A DNA stretch of 64,000 nucleotides from Vreelandella subterranea (GCF_900111305.1 NZ_FOGS01000002.1:1-64000); one strand, 5' to 3'; shown: positions 45,413-55,153, numbered from the stretch's first letter. The notes: generated by a model not told the origin, from the sequence alone. Translations and numbers: made by a program.

Positions 45413-46837
45413 TTACTCAAAGCGCAGCGCCACGAAGAGCGAGCGTCCATCACGATAGAGGCGTAGCGGAATCGCTCGGTCGGTGGGCAACTCCTCGACA
45501 ATGCGACGCAGCTCTTCAGGCGACGTCAAACTGCGATGGTCCAGGCTCACCAGCACATCACCCACACGTAGACCGGCGCGGGCTGCCACGCTACCGGGCG
45601 CTACTTCACGGACGATGACGCCGCCTTGCAGGTTAAGTTGCTCACGGGTTTCCTGGTCAATTTCGGCCACCGAAACACCCAGGCGTACCTGACTATCGTT
45701 GGACGACGATGGTACAGCCGCTTGTTCAGCATTGGGCCAGCTACCCAGCTCGACCGACTCGCTGCGCTCTTCTCCATCGCGCATCAGCAACAGATCCACT
45801 TCATTGCCCGGCGCGACACGGCCAATCAGACGCGGCAGGCTGCTCGAGCGGTCCACGGTTTCGCCGTTGACTTCGAGAATCACATCGCCTGCCTGAAGCC
45901 CGCCTTTAGCCGCTGGCCCTTCGGGGTCAAGGTCAGCGATGAGCGCGCCCTCGGCCTCTTCCATGCCAAATGATTCGGCCAGGTCACGGGATACGGGCTG
46001 TATCATCACCCCCAACCAGCCACGGTTGACGTACCCATCTTCGCGAAGCTGGTCGGCCACATCCATCGCGACGTTGATCGGGATGGCGAAGGAAACGCCC
46101 ATGAACCCGCCGCTACGCGTGAATATCTGCGAGTTGATACCGATGACTTCGCCATCGAGATTGAACAGCGGGCCACCGGAATTACCGGGGTTGATCGCCA
46201 CATCGGTTTGAATGAACGGCACGTAGGCATCCCGCGGAAGCGTGCGGTTGATCGCGCTGATAATGCCGGCGGTCACCGAATGGTCGAACCCGAAAGGCGA
46301 GCCTATCGCCGCCACCCACTCACCAACGCGAAGCGCGTCGGAATCGCCGAGCTGTAACGTGGGCAAACCGCTTGCTTCCACCTTCAAAAGCGCCACATCG
46401 GTTTGCGGGTCACTACCGATAAGCTCGGCGGTCAGCTCACGGCGGTCGTTCAAACGCACCAGAATTTCATCGGCATCCTGCACCACGTGAGCATTGGTCA
46501 TCACGTAGCCGTCTTCACTGATAATGAAGCCAGAGCCCAGTGATTGGCGCTCTTCTGTGCGCCCCCGACCGCTACCTGGAGGTGACGGGAAACGATCACC
46601 GAAATTATCGCCAAAGAAGTGACGAAATATCTCGGGTATCTCTTGGCCGCCAAAATTGTCAAAGGAAGGCCCGCCGCGTTGCACCGTGCGGCTGGTGGAA
46701 ATATTGACCACACCGGGCGCGGCGTCTTCAACGAGACCGGTAAAGTCGGGCAGATCCCGGGCATGGGCGCTTTGCCCCAAAGCGAACAATAAGACAAAGC
46801 AGACCCACAACGTCGAGGAAACCATTAAGCGCTTCAT
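45413..46837 (-). CDS. mucD: Periplasmic serine protease MucD (DegP/HtrA family)
   Basis: It degrades misfolded envelope proteins and damps the RpoE response. A signal peptide (1-26, ending QSAHA) comes first when the start is taken at 46837, which has AGGAG nine bases upstream. The longer frame from 46897 would put 20 residues before it. The triad is H117 (TNAHVVQ), D147 (QTDVALLKV) and S220 (NPGNSGGPLF). Two PDZ domains follow (about 265-355 and 375-465), with GSVAARAGLRVGDVL in the second. Length is 474. It belongs to the rpoE-linked set. Confidence 0.95.
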   Translation of the reverse strand: MKRLMVSSTLWVCFVLLFALGQSAHARDLPDFTGLVEDAAPGVVNISTSRTVQRGGPSFDNFGGQEIPEIFRHFFGDNFGDRFPSPPGSGRGRTEERQSLGSGFIISEDGYVMTNAHVVQDADEILVRLNDRRELTAELIGSDPQTDVALLKVEASGLPTLQLGDSDALRVGEWVAAIGSPFGFDHSVTAGIISAINRTLPRDAYVPFIQTDVAINPGNSGGPLFNLDGEVIGINSQIFTRSGGFMGVSFAIPINVAMDVADQLREDGYVNRGWLGVMIQPVSRDLAESFGMEEAEGALIADLDPEGPAAKGGLQAGDVILEVNGETVDRSSSLPRLIGRVAPGNEVDLLLMRDGEERSESVELGSWPNAEQAAVPSSSNDSQVRLGVSVAEIDQETREQLNLQGGVIVREVAPGSVAARAGLRVGDVLVSLDHRSLTSPEELRRIVEELPTDRAIPLRLYRDGRSLFVALRFE

Positions 46838-46900
46838 GCAAGAACTCCTACTTAAAAACACTACCATGCCAAGTTGATACAGCTCGCAGCGAGCCATCCA

Positions 46901-47356
46901 TCACGGTGCGTCGATCAATTGCGGGCGGAAAAACTCTGCTCGCTGACCTAACACATATTTAAGGCCGACCATGCCACACATCAAGACACCAAAAAAAAGC
47001 CCTGGGGCAAGCCAGGTCGAATCACTTACCACACTCCCGATGGCGGCGACCACCAACCCCATCAAAAGCGGCAACCCATAGATCAACCCCGTCAACTGTG
47101 TTATCGAGGCTTTTTGCATTGCCACCGTTACCTCGCTGTCCACGGGGGGCAAGGGCTCTCCGCGGGAAGATGGCGGCAGGTCTATTTCCAACTGCCACGC
47201 GCGGGGACGCGAGAGAAGCCCCGCCCCACAGCCTTGGCCCTTCGCACATTGAGTGCAGCCAGCCGATGCTCTCACTTCGACGACAATTCCCTTGTCGTGG
47301 TAGCCCACCACGCGTGCCTGGCGCTCAATAAATGTCTTGCTCGCTGATATCGGCAT
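46901..47356 (-). CDS. rseC: RseC/MucC-family regulator of sigma-E
   Basis: This inner-membrane protein modulates RpoE and, in some species, redox (SoxR reduction). The N-terminal cytoplasmic part has Cys at 34, 37 and 43 (CTQCAKGQGCG), the typical RseC cluster. Two helices follow (about 84-109 and 114-136). I chose the start at 47356 (MPISASKTF) with GGAGAGG upstream, giving 151 residues, instead of an ATG 14 codons earlier. It lies between mucD and a terminator that cuts it off from rseA. Confidence 0.88.
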   Translation of the reverse strand: MPISASKTFIERQARVVGYHDKGIVVEVRASAGCTQCAKGQGCGAGLLSRPRAWQLEIDLPPSSRGEPLPPVDSEVTVAMQKASITQLTGLIYGLPLLMGLVVAAIGSVVSDSTWLAPGLFFGVLMCGMVGLKYVLGQRAEFFRPQLIDAP

Positions 47357-47427
47357 CACTGCCCTCTCCATACACCTCGCCACACAGTCATCGCCCAAGG
47401 AGCGCTCGCCAGAACCGTATCCATAAA

Positions 47428-47471
47428 AAATGGACGTTGAAATAGAGAGAGGCTCTTTTCAACGTCCATTT
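47428..47471. terminator. Strong hairpin terminator between rseA and rseC
   Basis: A perfect 15-bp stem (AAATGGACGTTGAAA and its complement) encloses a 14-base loop, with A/T runs on both sides, so it can work in both directions. It lies 34 bases after the rseA stop. It sits exactly where rseB is found in many relatives. Confidence 0.9.
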
Positions 47472-47504
47472 ATCACTTTCCATGTTCGCCGCTCGGCTTG
47501 CTGA

Positions 47505-48266
47505 TCAGCGTTGGCCCAAGGGCTCTGTCACACCGGCGGACCGCATCAATGTCGATCCTTGATCGGCTTGATGACCCGTTGCACTTTGGGTTTGCTGCTC
47601 AAGGTAAGACTGCAGCATGCGTAGCTGCTCGATGTCGATGTTAGTCCCCTGCTGGGCCGACACGCTTTGCTGAGAACCAGGACCGGCAAAGCCGCCTTCA
47701 CTGACATTCATCAGCCCGCTACCCGAGGCTTGAGCATTCATGCGGAAAGGGGTCTGCTCGAACATGGGCATCTCGTTTTGCCCAGCTTGCCCAGCGCCCG
47801 CCGCCTGACCACCGGAGACCGCCGGTGTCGTGGCAAGATTGACCGGCTGGACCTGGTTAGAAGCAGGCGCAGAGCTGGATGCCACCCCTTCGTTACCGCT
47901 CTGATCGACGGTGACGCCACTGTTGCCGAAGAACTGAACGCCGGTAATCACCATCAGCGAAACCGCCGCTGCCACGCCAGCGCCACGCGCGAAGGAAACG
48001 CTTCCAGCACTGCGAGTGGCCGTCGAGTCGTCTTTCGACGTGGGTGCGGGTTCATCCTGCAGGCGCGCCATAACACCAGCGGAAAGGTCAACGCTCATGT
48101 CCACGTCCCGTTCGCGCCGCATCATGCTACGCGCCAGATGGTAGCGTCGCCAGGTATCAGCGGCATCATCATCGTTCGGTAGTGCCTTCAACACTCGGCG
48201 CAATTCAAGCTCATCACTTTCGCCATCCATTAATGCCGAAAGTGACTCCCGTGTGTTTTGACTCAT
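47505..48266 (-). CDS. rseA: Anti-sigma-E factor RseA/MucA
   Basis: It holds RpoE at the inner membrane until regulated proteolysis. The N-terminal anti-sigma domain (about 1-80) reads RESLSALMDGESDELELRRV, then WRRYHLARSMMRRE, as in RseA. One membrane helix is at about 94-114. The periplasmic part (about 115-253) is rich in Gly, Gln, Ser and Ala and looks mostly unstructured, with a short helical segment near 212-225 (IEQLRMLQSYLEQQ). It follows rpoE after a 190-base gap, longer than usual, which holds a possible RpoE-type promoter. Confidence 0.9.
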   Translation of the reverse strand: MSQNTRESLSALMDGESDELELRRVLKALPNDDDAADTWRRYHLARSMMRRERDVDMSVDLSAGVMARLQDEPAPTSKDDSTATRSAGSVSFARGAGVAAAVSLMVITGVQFFGNSGVTVDQSGNEGVASSSAPASNQVQPVNLATTPAVSGGQAAGAGQAGQNEMPMFEQTPFRMNAQASGSGLMNVSEGGFAGPGSQQSVSAQQGTNIDIEQLRMLQSYLEQQTQSATGHQADQGSTLMRSAGVTEPLGQR

Positions 48267-48377
48267 ACTTCACACCCTCACACTGTTGAGAAGAAGCGCT
48301 GATGCCATCGTAATAGGTTGCTTTTACGCTGATTCACCGGCTGCTTCACTGTCGCTTCCCATTGGGAATGTAATGGC

Positions 48378-48404
48378 TTTGACGATGATGGCACCAAACA
48401 GTTC
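48378..48404 (-). promoter_or_regulatory. Possible sigma-E promoter for rseA
   Basis: On the minus strand GAACTG, a 16-base spacer and TCAAA resemble the RpoE/AlgU pattern GAACTT-N16/17-TCtgA. It lies about 110 bases before rseA, inside the unusually long rpoE-rseA gap. It would give rseA its own stress-responsive supply. Confidence 0.45.
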
Positions 48405-48456
48405 ACGGTGATCAGTCATTTTTCGCCATTAGCGTTTAATCTACCCACATTGACCA

Positions 48457-49056
48457 TTAATCATCGCGGCTGTTCCGTGCCGTGGACACCAGTGGGCGAA
48501 TATGTTCGTCAACGGCTTCGCGAGCACGAAAAATGCGCGAACGCACCGTCCCTACCGGGCACTGCATCACCTGGGCGATATCTTCGTAGGCCAGCCCGTC
48601 GAGCTCACGCAGCGTAATCGCGGTGCGCAAATCATCCGGCAGCTTTTCGATCGCCTCGTAAACCGCAGCTTCGAGCTGGTCACGGGCAATCGATGCTTCA
48701 GGCGACTCGGCATCCGCCAGGCGGCCGCTTTGGTCGACGATTTCGGCGTCGGATATATCCAGATCGCTACCGGGTGGGCGCCGCCCACGGGACACCAGGT
48801 GATTTTTGGCCGTGTTGATCGCGATGCGATACATCCAGGTGTAAAAGGCGCTTTCCGAGCGAAACTTTCCCAGCGCCCGATAGGCCTTGATAAAGGCTTC
48901 TTGAGCAACGTCGTGAACTTCGGCATGGTCATGGACATAGCGCCCAATCAGGCCAATAATTTTATGCTGGTATTTCTTGACCAGCAGATCAAATGCGCGT
49001 GTATCGCCTTTTTGGGCACGTTCAACGAGCTGTTGGTCTGTTTCATGAGTGCCCAT
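48457..49056 (-). CDS. rpoE: RNA polymerase sigma factor RpoE/AlgU
   Basis: This ECF sigma factor drives the envelope-stress regulon. Region 2 (about 10-90) has DVAQEAFIKAYRALGKFR and FYTWMYRIAINTAKNHL. Region 4 (about 135-190) has LPDDLRTAITLRELDGLAYE and VGTVRSRIFRAREAVDEHI. Length (199) is close to AlgU. It is the first gene of rpoE-rseA, followed by rseC and mucD. An RpoE-like promoter about 220 bases upstream suggests autoregulation. Confidence 0.96.
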   Translation of the reverse strand: MGTHETDQQLVERAQKGDTRAFDLLVKKYQHKIIGLIGRYVHDHAEVHDVAQEAFIKAYRALGKFRSESAFYTWMYRIAINTAKNHLVSRGRRPPGSDLDISDAEIVDQSGRLADAESPEASIARDQLEAAVYEAIEKLPDDLRTAITLRELDGLAYEDIAQVMQCPVGTVRSRIFRAREAVDEHIRPLVSTARNSRDD

Positions 49057-49382
49057 TCACACGCTCCCCCCACCCGGACGGTGACCGCCGAGCGTAACTC
49101 TTCCTTTAAACCCGATACACTGGGTGTTGACAGCAAGCAACATAACGTTCCTTGGGCATTGGTTAATCATTCGAATGACATGAATTGGCACTGTAACGTG
49201 ATCGCCTTTTGATAGCTAAGTGTTACGCGTTCTGCACGGCGCATCAAGCGTTTACCCCTTGAACAAAACCCAGCGGCTGACTTCAATTTACCTCGCCAAG
49301 TTCCGCAACAATTGATTTTTACTGCGCTGACAAGCGATAGTAGGCGCCATTAATCGATCATCACGCACGCACAGGTAGCACA
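49057..49382. other. Divergent intergenic region rpoE / DAHP synthase
   Basis: These 326 bases between two divergent genes hold the RpoE-type promoter at 49276-49303 and a TTGACA (49128-49133, plus strand) without a convincing -10. I find no ORF with a ribosome-binding site and no RNA gene. Confidence 0.6.
49276..49303 (-). promoter_or_regulatory. Possible autoregulated sigma-E promoter of rpoE
   Basis: A perfect GAACTT (-35), a 17-base spacer and TCAGC (-10) read on the minus strand fit the RpoE/AlgU consensus at the -35 box and in part at the -10. The implied leader before rpoE is about 215 bases. Confidence 0.5.
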
Positions 49383-50459
49383 ATGTCAGATCAGCAGGTC
49401 AACAATCTTAACGTCCTTGCCCAGGACGTACTTACCACCCCGGAAACCCTCAAGCAGGATGTGCCGCTTACCGATGCTGCCGAGCGCACCGTGATAGAGG
49501 GTCGTCATACCATCCAGCGCATTCTGGACGGCAGCGATCCGCGCTTGCTGATGGTAGTGGGCCCTTGCTCCATTCACGATGTCGATGCCGCCCTCGATTA
49601 TGCCAAGCGCCTGCGCAAACTGGCGGATGAGGTCAGCGACAGCCTGTATATCGTGATGCGGGTGTATTTTGAAAAGCCCCGCACTACCGTCGGCTGGAAA
49701 GGCCTGATCAACGACCCGCACATCAACGACTCGTTCGAAATCGACGAAGGCCTGCATATCGCCCGCAAGCTGCTGGTCGACCTTGCCGAGGTCGGCTTGC
49801 CGCTGGCCACCGAAGCCCTGGACCCGATCTCCCCCCAGTATCTTCAGGACTGCATCAGCTGGTCCGCTATCGGCGCGCGTACCACCGAGTCGCAAACCCA
49901 CCGCGAGATGGCCTCTGGCCTGTCTTCACCGGTCGGCTTCAAGAACGGTACCGACGGCAGCCTGGACGTGGCGATCAATGCGCTGCAATCCGTCGCCAGC
50001 CCGCACAACTTTCTGGGCATCAACCAGTCGGGACAAGTCGCCATCATACGTACCCGCGGGAACGGCTATGGTCACGTGGTACTGCGCGGCGGCAACGGCA
50101 AGCCCAACTACGATAGCGTGAGCGTGGCCCTGGCCGAGAAAGAGCTGAAAAAAGCCAACCTTTCCGCCAATATCATGATCGACTGCTCCCACGCCAACTC
50201 GAACAAGGACCCGGCACTTCAGCCCCTGGTCCTTGAAAACGTGACCAACCAGATATTGGATGGCAATACGTCCATCATCGGCCTGATGGTGGAATCCAAT
50301 ATTGGCTGGGGCAATCAGAAGGTCCCTGCCGATCTAAAAGACCTGCAATACGGCGTTTCGATTACCGATGCCTGCATCGATTGGCAAACTACCGTCGATG
50401 CCTTTACCCAGATGAACGACAAACTGGCACCGGTTCTGGCCAAGCGCCGCCCGTCGTAA
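49383..50459 (+). CDS. 3-deoxy-7-phosphoheptulonate synthase (DAHP synthase, class I)
   Basis: First step of the shikimate pathway: PEP plus erythrose 4-phosphate to DAHP. The metal Cys is in VVGPCSIHD (58-66). RVYFEKPRTTVGWKGLINDP, ARTTESQTHREMASGLSSPV, VGFKNGTDG and IMIDCSHANSNK are all intact. Length (358) is that of AroF/AroG/AroH. Which amino acid inhibits it cannot be read reliably from the sequence, so I give no letter. It stands alone with a hairpin after its stop. Confidence 0.94.
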   Translation: MSDQQVNNLNVLAQDVLTTPETLKQDVPLTDAAERTVIEGRHTIQRILDGSDPRLLMVVGPCSIHDVDAALDYAKRLRKLADEVSDSLYIVMRVYFEKPRTTVGWKGLINDPHINDSFEIDEGLHIARKLLVDLAEVGLPLATEALDPISPQYLQDCISWSAIGARTTESQTHREMASGLSSPVGFKNGTDGSLDVAINALQSVASPHNFLGINQSGQVAIIRTRGNGYGHVVLRGGNGKPNYDSVSVALAEKELKKANLSANIMIDCSHANSNKDPALQPLVLENVTNQILDGNTSIIGLMVESNIGWGNQKVPADLKDLQYGVSITDACIDWQTTVDAFTQMNDKLAPVLAKRRPS

Positions 50460-50470
50460 CCCTGTCTGTC

Positions 50471-50495
50471 GCCCACCGCGTTGAACGCGGTGGGC
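50471..50495. terminator. Hairpin between convergent DAHP synthase and dinG genes
   Basis: A perfect 10-bp GC-rich stem (GCCCACCGCG/CGCGGTGGGC) has a 5-base loop and sits 11 bases after the DAHP synthase stop. No T run follows. It probably limits read-through from either side. Confidence 0.5.
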
Positions 50496-50501
50496 GTCAT
50501 G

Positions 50502-52631
50502 TCATGAGGCGATTTCACGCCTGAAAGGGGGTAGCGCATCCAGTAGCGCCTGACCGTAGCGTCGCGTGATGACGCGCTTATCCAACAGCGTGATCGTGCC
50601 TTTGTCGCTTTCCTTGCGGATCAGACGGCCGCAGGCCTGCACCAGCTTGATCGAGGCATCCGGCACGCTGATGCGCATGAACGGGTTGCCGCCCTGGCTT
50701 TCGATCCACTCGGCAAGCGTCGCCCCCACGGGATCATCCGGCACCGCAAAGGGTAACCGTGTGATGACCACATGGGTCAGGTAATCACCGGGTAGATCGA
50801 TGCCCTCGGCAAAACTGGCCAGTCCGAAAATAATACTGCCCTTACCGCTATCCACCGCCGCGCGATGACGCTCAATCAGCTCCCGCTTGGGCAATGCATC
50901 CTGAGCCAGCACGCGCTCTCTGACGGGCTCACTCAGCGCCTTCTCGACCCCGCGCAGCTGCGCCCTTGATGAAAACAGTACCAGCGCCGCTTCGCGGTCC
51001 GCCAGTTGGGTCACAAAGTCGACGATCGCCTTTTCGTGGGCGTCACGGTCACTGGGGTCCGTCGCTTCCTTGGGCACGCTCAGCACGGCATTGGCGTAAT
51101 CAAACGGGCTGGGCAGCGCCTGGTAGCGGTAGCGATTGGCAAGCCCTGCCCGCTCCTGAAGCCGTTCGAAGCGACCCAGCGCCGTCAGTGTTGCCGAGGT
51201 GACCACGGCGCCATGGCAGCGCCCCCAAAGGTGCTTGGCCAATGTGTGTGCGGCGGATACCGGGCTTGCCGAAAACTCGATTTCCGGCTCGCCAGCCACC
51301 CGACTCAGCGTGATCCAGCGCGCGCTGGGCGGCGCATTGGCCGCGTCACGGTCGCTGAACGCTTGCCACAGTGAGTGGGCATCCAGCGCCCGTCCGTGGA
51401 GCAGCGCCACCAGCGGCAGCCAGGTTTCCGCCTGCTCGCGGTCAAGGCCGGTCTGCTTGTCTGGATCGAGGCTTTCACGCAGCACATCGCTGATGCTCTC
51501 AAGACTGCGCGACAAGGTGGCAAACAGGGTTAACAGCTGCTCGGCCTGCTCGCGCAGGGCATCAGGAATCTGCCCCTTTTCAAACCGCGACTGATGGGTG
51601 GTTTCTTCATCAGCCAGGCCATTGGCGCGACCCGCCAACTGATGGCCCATACTGAACACATCGCCCAACGCGGGTTCCAGGGTATGAATAAGCTCGGGCA
51701 AACCGGCAAGCAATCGGGCGATGGTTGGCTGGACAGCCAGCCCCTGGTTCAAATCCGTCAAGCTGCTCTTGAGGGTTTTCAACCAGCGCAGGCAACCATT
51801 GATGGCAAAGCGGTGGGCAAAATGCGACAGCGCCTTGTCGGGCAGGTGATGGCCTTCATCGAATACGAAAATACAGTCGGCGGGGTCCGGCAGGATGGCC
51901 CCGCCGCCCAACGCCAGATCCGCCAGCACCAGGTCGTGGTTGGCCACGATGACATCGGCGTTTTCCAGCTCCCGGCGGGAGCGGAAAAACGCACAGGCAC
52001 CAAAATGGCCGCAGCGGCGTCCGGTACACTGGCGGTGATCGACGGTCAGTCGACGCCAGTGGGCATCATCGATCGCATGGGGCCAGTTATCCCGATCGCC
52101 CTCCCATTCACCCTGCCCGTAGGCCTCGGCCATATCGCTGGCAATCACGCCAAGGTCACTGCTCTGCGACTGCAGTGACTGCTCGAACAGCGAAAGCGTG
52201 GGATTTGGCTCAGCCCCTTCCAGCGCCTGGTCCAGCCGCGCAACGCAGACATAGCGCCCTCGCCCCTTGGCCAACGCATAGCGAAACGCCAAACCACTGT
52301 GATTCGCCAGGGACGGCAGGTCGTGATTGAGCACCTGTTCCTGAAGCGCCACGGTGGCGGTCGAAATGATCAACCGCTTGCCGCGAGCCTTGGCGATGGG
52401 CAGCGCGGCTACCAGGTAGGCCAGGGTTTTGCCCGTACCAGTCCCCGCCTCCAGCACACAAACGTGGTTGTCGCTTGTGCGCTTGCCCTCGTCGTCACAC
52501 TCGATGCCCCCCAGCGTGCGGGCGATTTCAGCGATCATCAGCCGCTGCCCGTAGCGCGGGGTCAACTCGAGGTTTTCCACCACGCGACGGTAGGCGTCCT
52601 GAATCTCGCTTTTAAGGGCAGTATCGAGCAT
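50502..52631 (-). CDS. dinG: ATP-dependent DNA helicase DinG
   Basis: This 5'-3' helicase unwinds R-loops and D-loops. Walker A is in LEAGTGTGKTLAYL (about 61-74) and the DEAH-type box is FVFDEGHHL. A Cys group, including QCTGRRCGHFGACAFF, fits the 4Fe-4S cluster of the DinG/XPD family. The C-terminal motifs SIIFGLASFAEGIDLPGDYL and QACGRLIRKESDKG are present. Length (709) is close to E. coli DinG. It lies five bases after the rhlB stop on the same strand. I see no LexA box near it. Confidence 0.93.
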   Translation of the reverse strand: MLDTALKSEIQDAYRRVVENLELTPRYGQRLMIAEIARTLGGIECDDEGKRTSDNHVCVLEAGTGTGKTLAYLVAALPIAKARGKRLIISTATVALQEQVLNHDLPSLANHSGLAFRYALAKGRGRYVCVARLDQALEGAEPNPTLSLFEQSLQSQSSDLGVIASDMAEAYGQGEWEGDRDNWPHAIDDAHWRRLTVDHRQCTGRRCGHFGACAFFRSRRELENADVIVANHDLVLADLALGGGAILPDPADCIFVFDEGHHLPDKALSHFAHRFAINGCLRWLKTLKSSLTDLNQGLAVQPTIARLLAGLPELIHTLEPALGDVFSMGHQLAGRANGLADEETTHQSRFEKGQIPDALREQAEQLLTLFATLSRSLESISDVLRESLDPDKQTGLDREQAETWLPLVALLHGRALDAHSLWQAFSDRDAANAPPSARWITLSRVAGEPEIEFSASPVSAAHTLAKHLWGRCHGAVVTSATLTALGRFERLQERAGLANRYRYQALPSPFDYANAVLSVPKEATDPSDRDAHEKAIVDFVTQLADREAALVLFSSRAQLRGVEKALSEPVRERVLAQDALPKRELIERHRAAVDSGKGSIIFGLASFAEGIDLPGDYLTHVVITRLPFAVPDDPVGATLAEWIESQGGNPFMRISVPDASIKLVQACGRLIRKESDKGTITLLDKRVITRRYGQALLDALPPFRREIAS

Positions 52632-52636
52632 GCGGC

Positions 52637-53911
52637 TTAAAGCATACCTTCCGGCGGATGTTCGCAGGGCAGCTTGTCGTTGATATAGCGCTCGATCTCA
52701 GGCAGAGAAAAAGCATCCTCTTCGCCGACAAAGCTGATTGAGACGCCTTTTGCGCCTGCCCGACCGGTCCGCCCGATACGGTGAACGTAATCTTCCGGGT
52801 CTTCCGGCAGCGTGTAGTTGATCACGTGACTGACGTCTTCGATATGAATGCCACGCCCTGCGACATCGGTGGCCACCAGCACCTGGATCTCGCCTTCGCG
52901 GAAGCTTTCCAGGGTCTTGATACGCTGGTTCTGCGGCACATCGCCTGACAGCATGGCGGCACTGATACCGGCTTTCTTGAGCAGACTGTCGAGCTGGCGT
53001 ACCAGGTCACGGCGATTGCCGAACACCATCACCCGCTCGAAGCTTTCCTGCTCCAGCAGCTTGACCAACAAACGCTGCTTGTCATCGTCAGAGACCATGT
53101 AGACCCGCTGGTCGATATCGGCCTGATTCTCGACGGTCACTTCGATCTCAACGTGGGCCGGATTGAGCGTCCATTGGCTGGCCAGGTTGAGAATATCGTC
53201 GGTGAAGGTGGCCGAGAACAGAAAGGTCTGGCGCTCTTCTTTCTTGGGCGTGTAGCGGATGATTCGCTTCACATCGGGAATAAAGCCCATCGATAGCATG
53301 CGATCGGCCTCATCCAGCACCAGCACTTCCACCTCGGAAAGGTCGATATCGCGCTTCTCGTGAAAATCGAGCAGGCGGCCGGGTGTGGCGACAAGCAGGT
53401 CGATCTTTTTACCCAGGCTATCGCGCTGCTTCTGATAATCCATGCCGCCCACGACGCTTGCCACGTTCAGCTTGGTAAAGCGGGCAAGGGCCTTGGCGTC
53501 CTTCTCGATCTGCAGTGCCAGCTCACGGGTAGGCGCGATAATCAGCGCACGCGGCGCGCCGGGCTTCTGCCCATCCGGGGCTGGCTCTTCGAGAAAATAA
53601 GCCAGCGCCGAGATCAGGAAGGCAGCGGTTTTTCCGGTTCCGGTCTGTGCCTTGCCGACAATATCGCCGCCCAGCAGCGTATGACGCAGTGCCTCGGCCT
53701 GAATGGGCGTGCAGTACTCAAACCCTTGAGCATGAATCGCACGCATTAACGGCAGCGGCAGATCGAAGTCATGAAAGCGCCATTTGCCGGCCACGGCAGG
53801 CACCTGAAACTGGCGAAGATCCCAATTCGACTGACGACGACGCGGCTTCCGACGACGACGTTTAGGCTTACGGTTCTGGGCCGATGCTGTGGTCTGTTCC
53901 GACTCGCTCAT
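52637..53911 (-). CDS. rhlB: DEAD-box RNA helicase RhlB
   Basis: This RNA helicase is a likely partner of RNase E in RNA decay. A very basic leader (about 13-30, [13 protein letters not shown]) precedes the core. The core has the Q motif ([12 protein letters not shown]), [29 protein letters not shown] and [10 protein letters not shown]. The basic N-terminal leader also occurs in Pseudomonas RhlB. The C-terminus is short ([15 protein letters not shown]), without the long basic tail of E. coli RhlB. RhlE or another DEAD helicase is a weaker alternative. Confidence 0.88.
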   Translation of the reverse strand: MSESEQTTASAQNRKPKRRRRKPRRRQSNWDLRQFQVPAVAGKWRFHDFDLPLPLMRAIHAQGFEYCTPIQAEALRHTLLGGDIVGKAQTGTGKTAAFLISALAYFLEEPAPDGQKPGAPRALIIAPTRELALQIEKDAKALARFTKLNVASVVGGMDYQKQRDSLGKKIDLLVATPGRLLDFHEKRDIDLSEVEVLVLDEADRMLSMGFIPDVKRIIRYTPKKEERQTFLFSATFTDDILNLASQWTLNPAHVEIEVTVENQADIDQRVYMVSDDDKQRLLVKLLEQESFERVMVFGNRRDLVRQLDSLLKKAGISAAMLSGDVPQNQRIKTLESFREGEIQVLVATDVAGRGIHIEDVSHVINYTLPEDPEDYVHRIGRTGRAGAKGVSISFVGEEDAFSLPEIERYINDKLPCEHPPEGML

Positions 53912-54056
53912 AGGCTATCTATCTGTCCATTGCTGTGGATATTAGGCATCTTGACGCGCGCATTGTAACAGGGCTTGGCGATAAGAGCGCGCCCTGCTGT
54001 CGAAGGAGGTGACTAGACTGCTAGAATAGGCCCATTAACGAACCAAGGAGCGCGAT

Positions 54057-54305
54057 ATGACGCGTAAGAAAAAGACCCGTTCGCTGGCGGATAAAGTCAC
54101 CATCAAAACCGGTCGGCGTAAAGATTATAAAAAGTGGCGTCATGATAACCCTGATCAGGTGACATCATCACGCCGTTTTGTGGCAAAAAAACAGCAGCAA
54201 CGCAAACTTCAGGCCTTGCGCAAGCTGGCGCGCCAACAGAGCGGGCAGGATATCGCCATTCACCCCGACAAGGATACGGATAACCCGCCGGGAGATCGTT
54301 CGTGA
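54057..54305 (+). CDS. Small basic hypothetical protein coupled to xthA
   Basis: I do not recognise this 82-residue protein. The first 55 residues are very basic ([20 protein letters not shown], then [18 protein letters not shown]) and the end is acidic ([12 protein letters not shown]). No Cys or membrane segment is present. AAGGAG lies eight bases before the ATG, and its stop overlaps the xthA start (TGATG at 54303), so it is translated with xthA. A nucleic-acid-binding role is plausible from charge and partner, but unproven. Confidence 0.75.
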   Translation: MTRKKKTRSLADKVTIKTGRRKDYKKWRHDNPDQVTSSRRFVAKKQQQRKLQALRKLARQQSGQDIAIHPDKDTDNPPGDRS

Positions 54306-55138
54306 TGCGCCTTGTTTCTTTCAATATCAACGGCATTCGCGCGCGACTTCATCAACTGCAGGCTTTGATCGAGTCGCAAAAGCCTGATGTGATCGGCCTT
54401 CAAGAAACCAAGGTGCAGGATAGCGAGTTCCCCCTCGCCGATGTAGAGGCCATGGGCTATCACGTTTACTACTACGGCCAAAAAGGCCACTACGGCGTTG
54501 CGCTGCTGTGCCGTCACAAGCCTGAGGCGGTCTTTTACGGCTTCCCCGACGATGACGAAGACGCCCAGCGGCGCATGATCGGCGTCAAACTCCTCGCCGA
54601 CGATGGTCAGCCCGTCACCGTGTGGAACGGCTATTTCCCCCAGGGGGAAAATATCAACCACCCCACCAAGTTCCCGTACAAGACCCGCTTTTACCAGCAG
54701 CTGGCGCGCCTGCTTGACGAGCAGCACCAACCCGACGAGCGCGTTGCGGTCATGGGGGACTTTAACATTTCACCCGAGGACCAGGATATCGGCATCGGCG
54801 AAGCCAACCGCAAACGCTGGCTCCGCGAAGGCAAAACCAGCTTCCAGCCCATTGAGCGTGAATGGCTGGAAGGTATCAAGGCGTGGGGATTGAGCGACAG
54901 CTACCGGCTTTGCCACCCCACCGATGCCGAGTGGTTCAGCTGGTTCGATTACCGCTCAAAAGGCTTTGACCGCGAACCCAAACGCGGGCTGCGCATCGAC
55001 TATATTCTGGTTACCCAGCCGCTGGCCGAGTGTATCAGCGCCGCGGGAATCGACTATGTACTGCGCGGCATGCAGCGGCCCTCTGATCACGCCCCCACCT
55101 GGAGCGACTTCTCGCTCAGCCTGACGTCGGCGGAATAA
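54305..55138 (+). CDS. xthA: Exodeoxyribonuclease III
   Basis: This AP endonuclease and 3'-5' exonuclease acts in base excision repair. Catalytic motifs are [10 protein letters not shown] (4-13), GLQETKVQD with the metal Glu, [16 protein letters not shown] and [11 protein letters not shown] with the Asp-His pair. GLRIDYIL carries the substrate-side Asp. I chose ATG 54305 (277 residues); a GTG one codon earlier is open. It is translationally coupled to the small basic gene before it. Confidence 0.94.
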   Translation: MRLVSFNINGIRARLHQLQALIESQKPDVIGLQETKVQDSEFPLADVEAMGYHVYYYGQKGHYGVALLCRHKPEAVFYGFPDDDEDAQRRMIGVKLLADDGQPVTVWNGYFPQGENINHPTKFPYKTRFYQQLARLLDEQHQPDERVAVMGDFNISPEDQDIGIGEANRKRWLREGKTSFQPIEREWLEGIKAWGLSDSYRLCHPTDAEWFSWFDYRSKGFDREPKRGLRIDYILVTQPLAECISAAGIDYVLRGMQRPSDHAPTWSDFSLSLTSAE

Positions 55139-55153
55139 CCCACGCGGTCTGCT

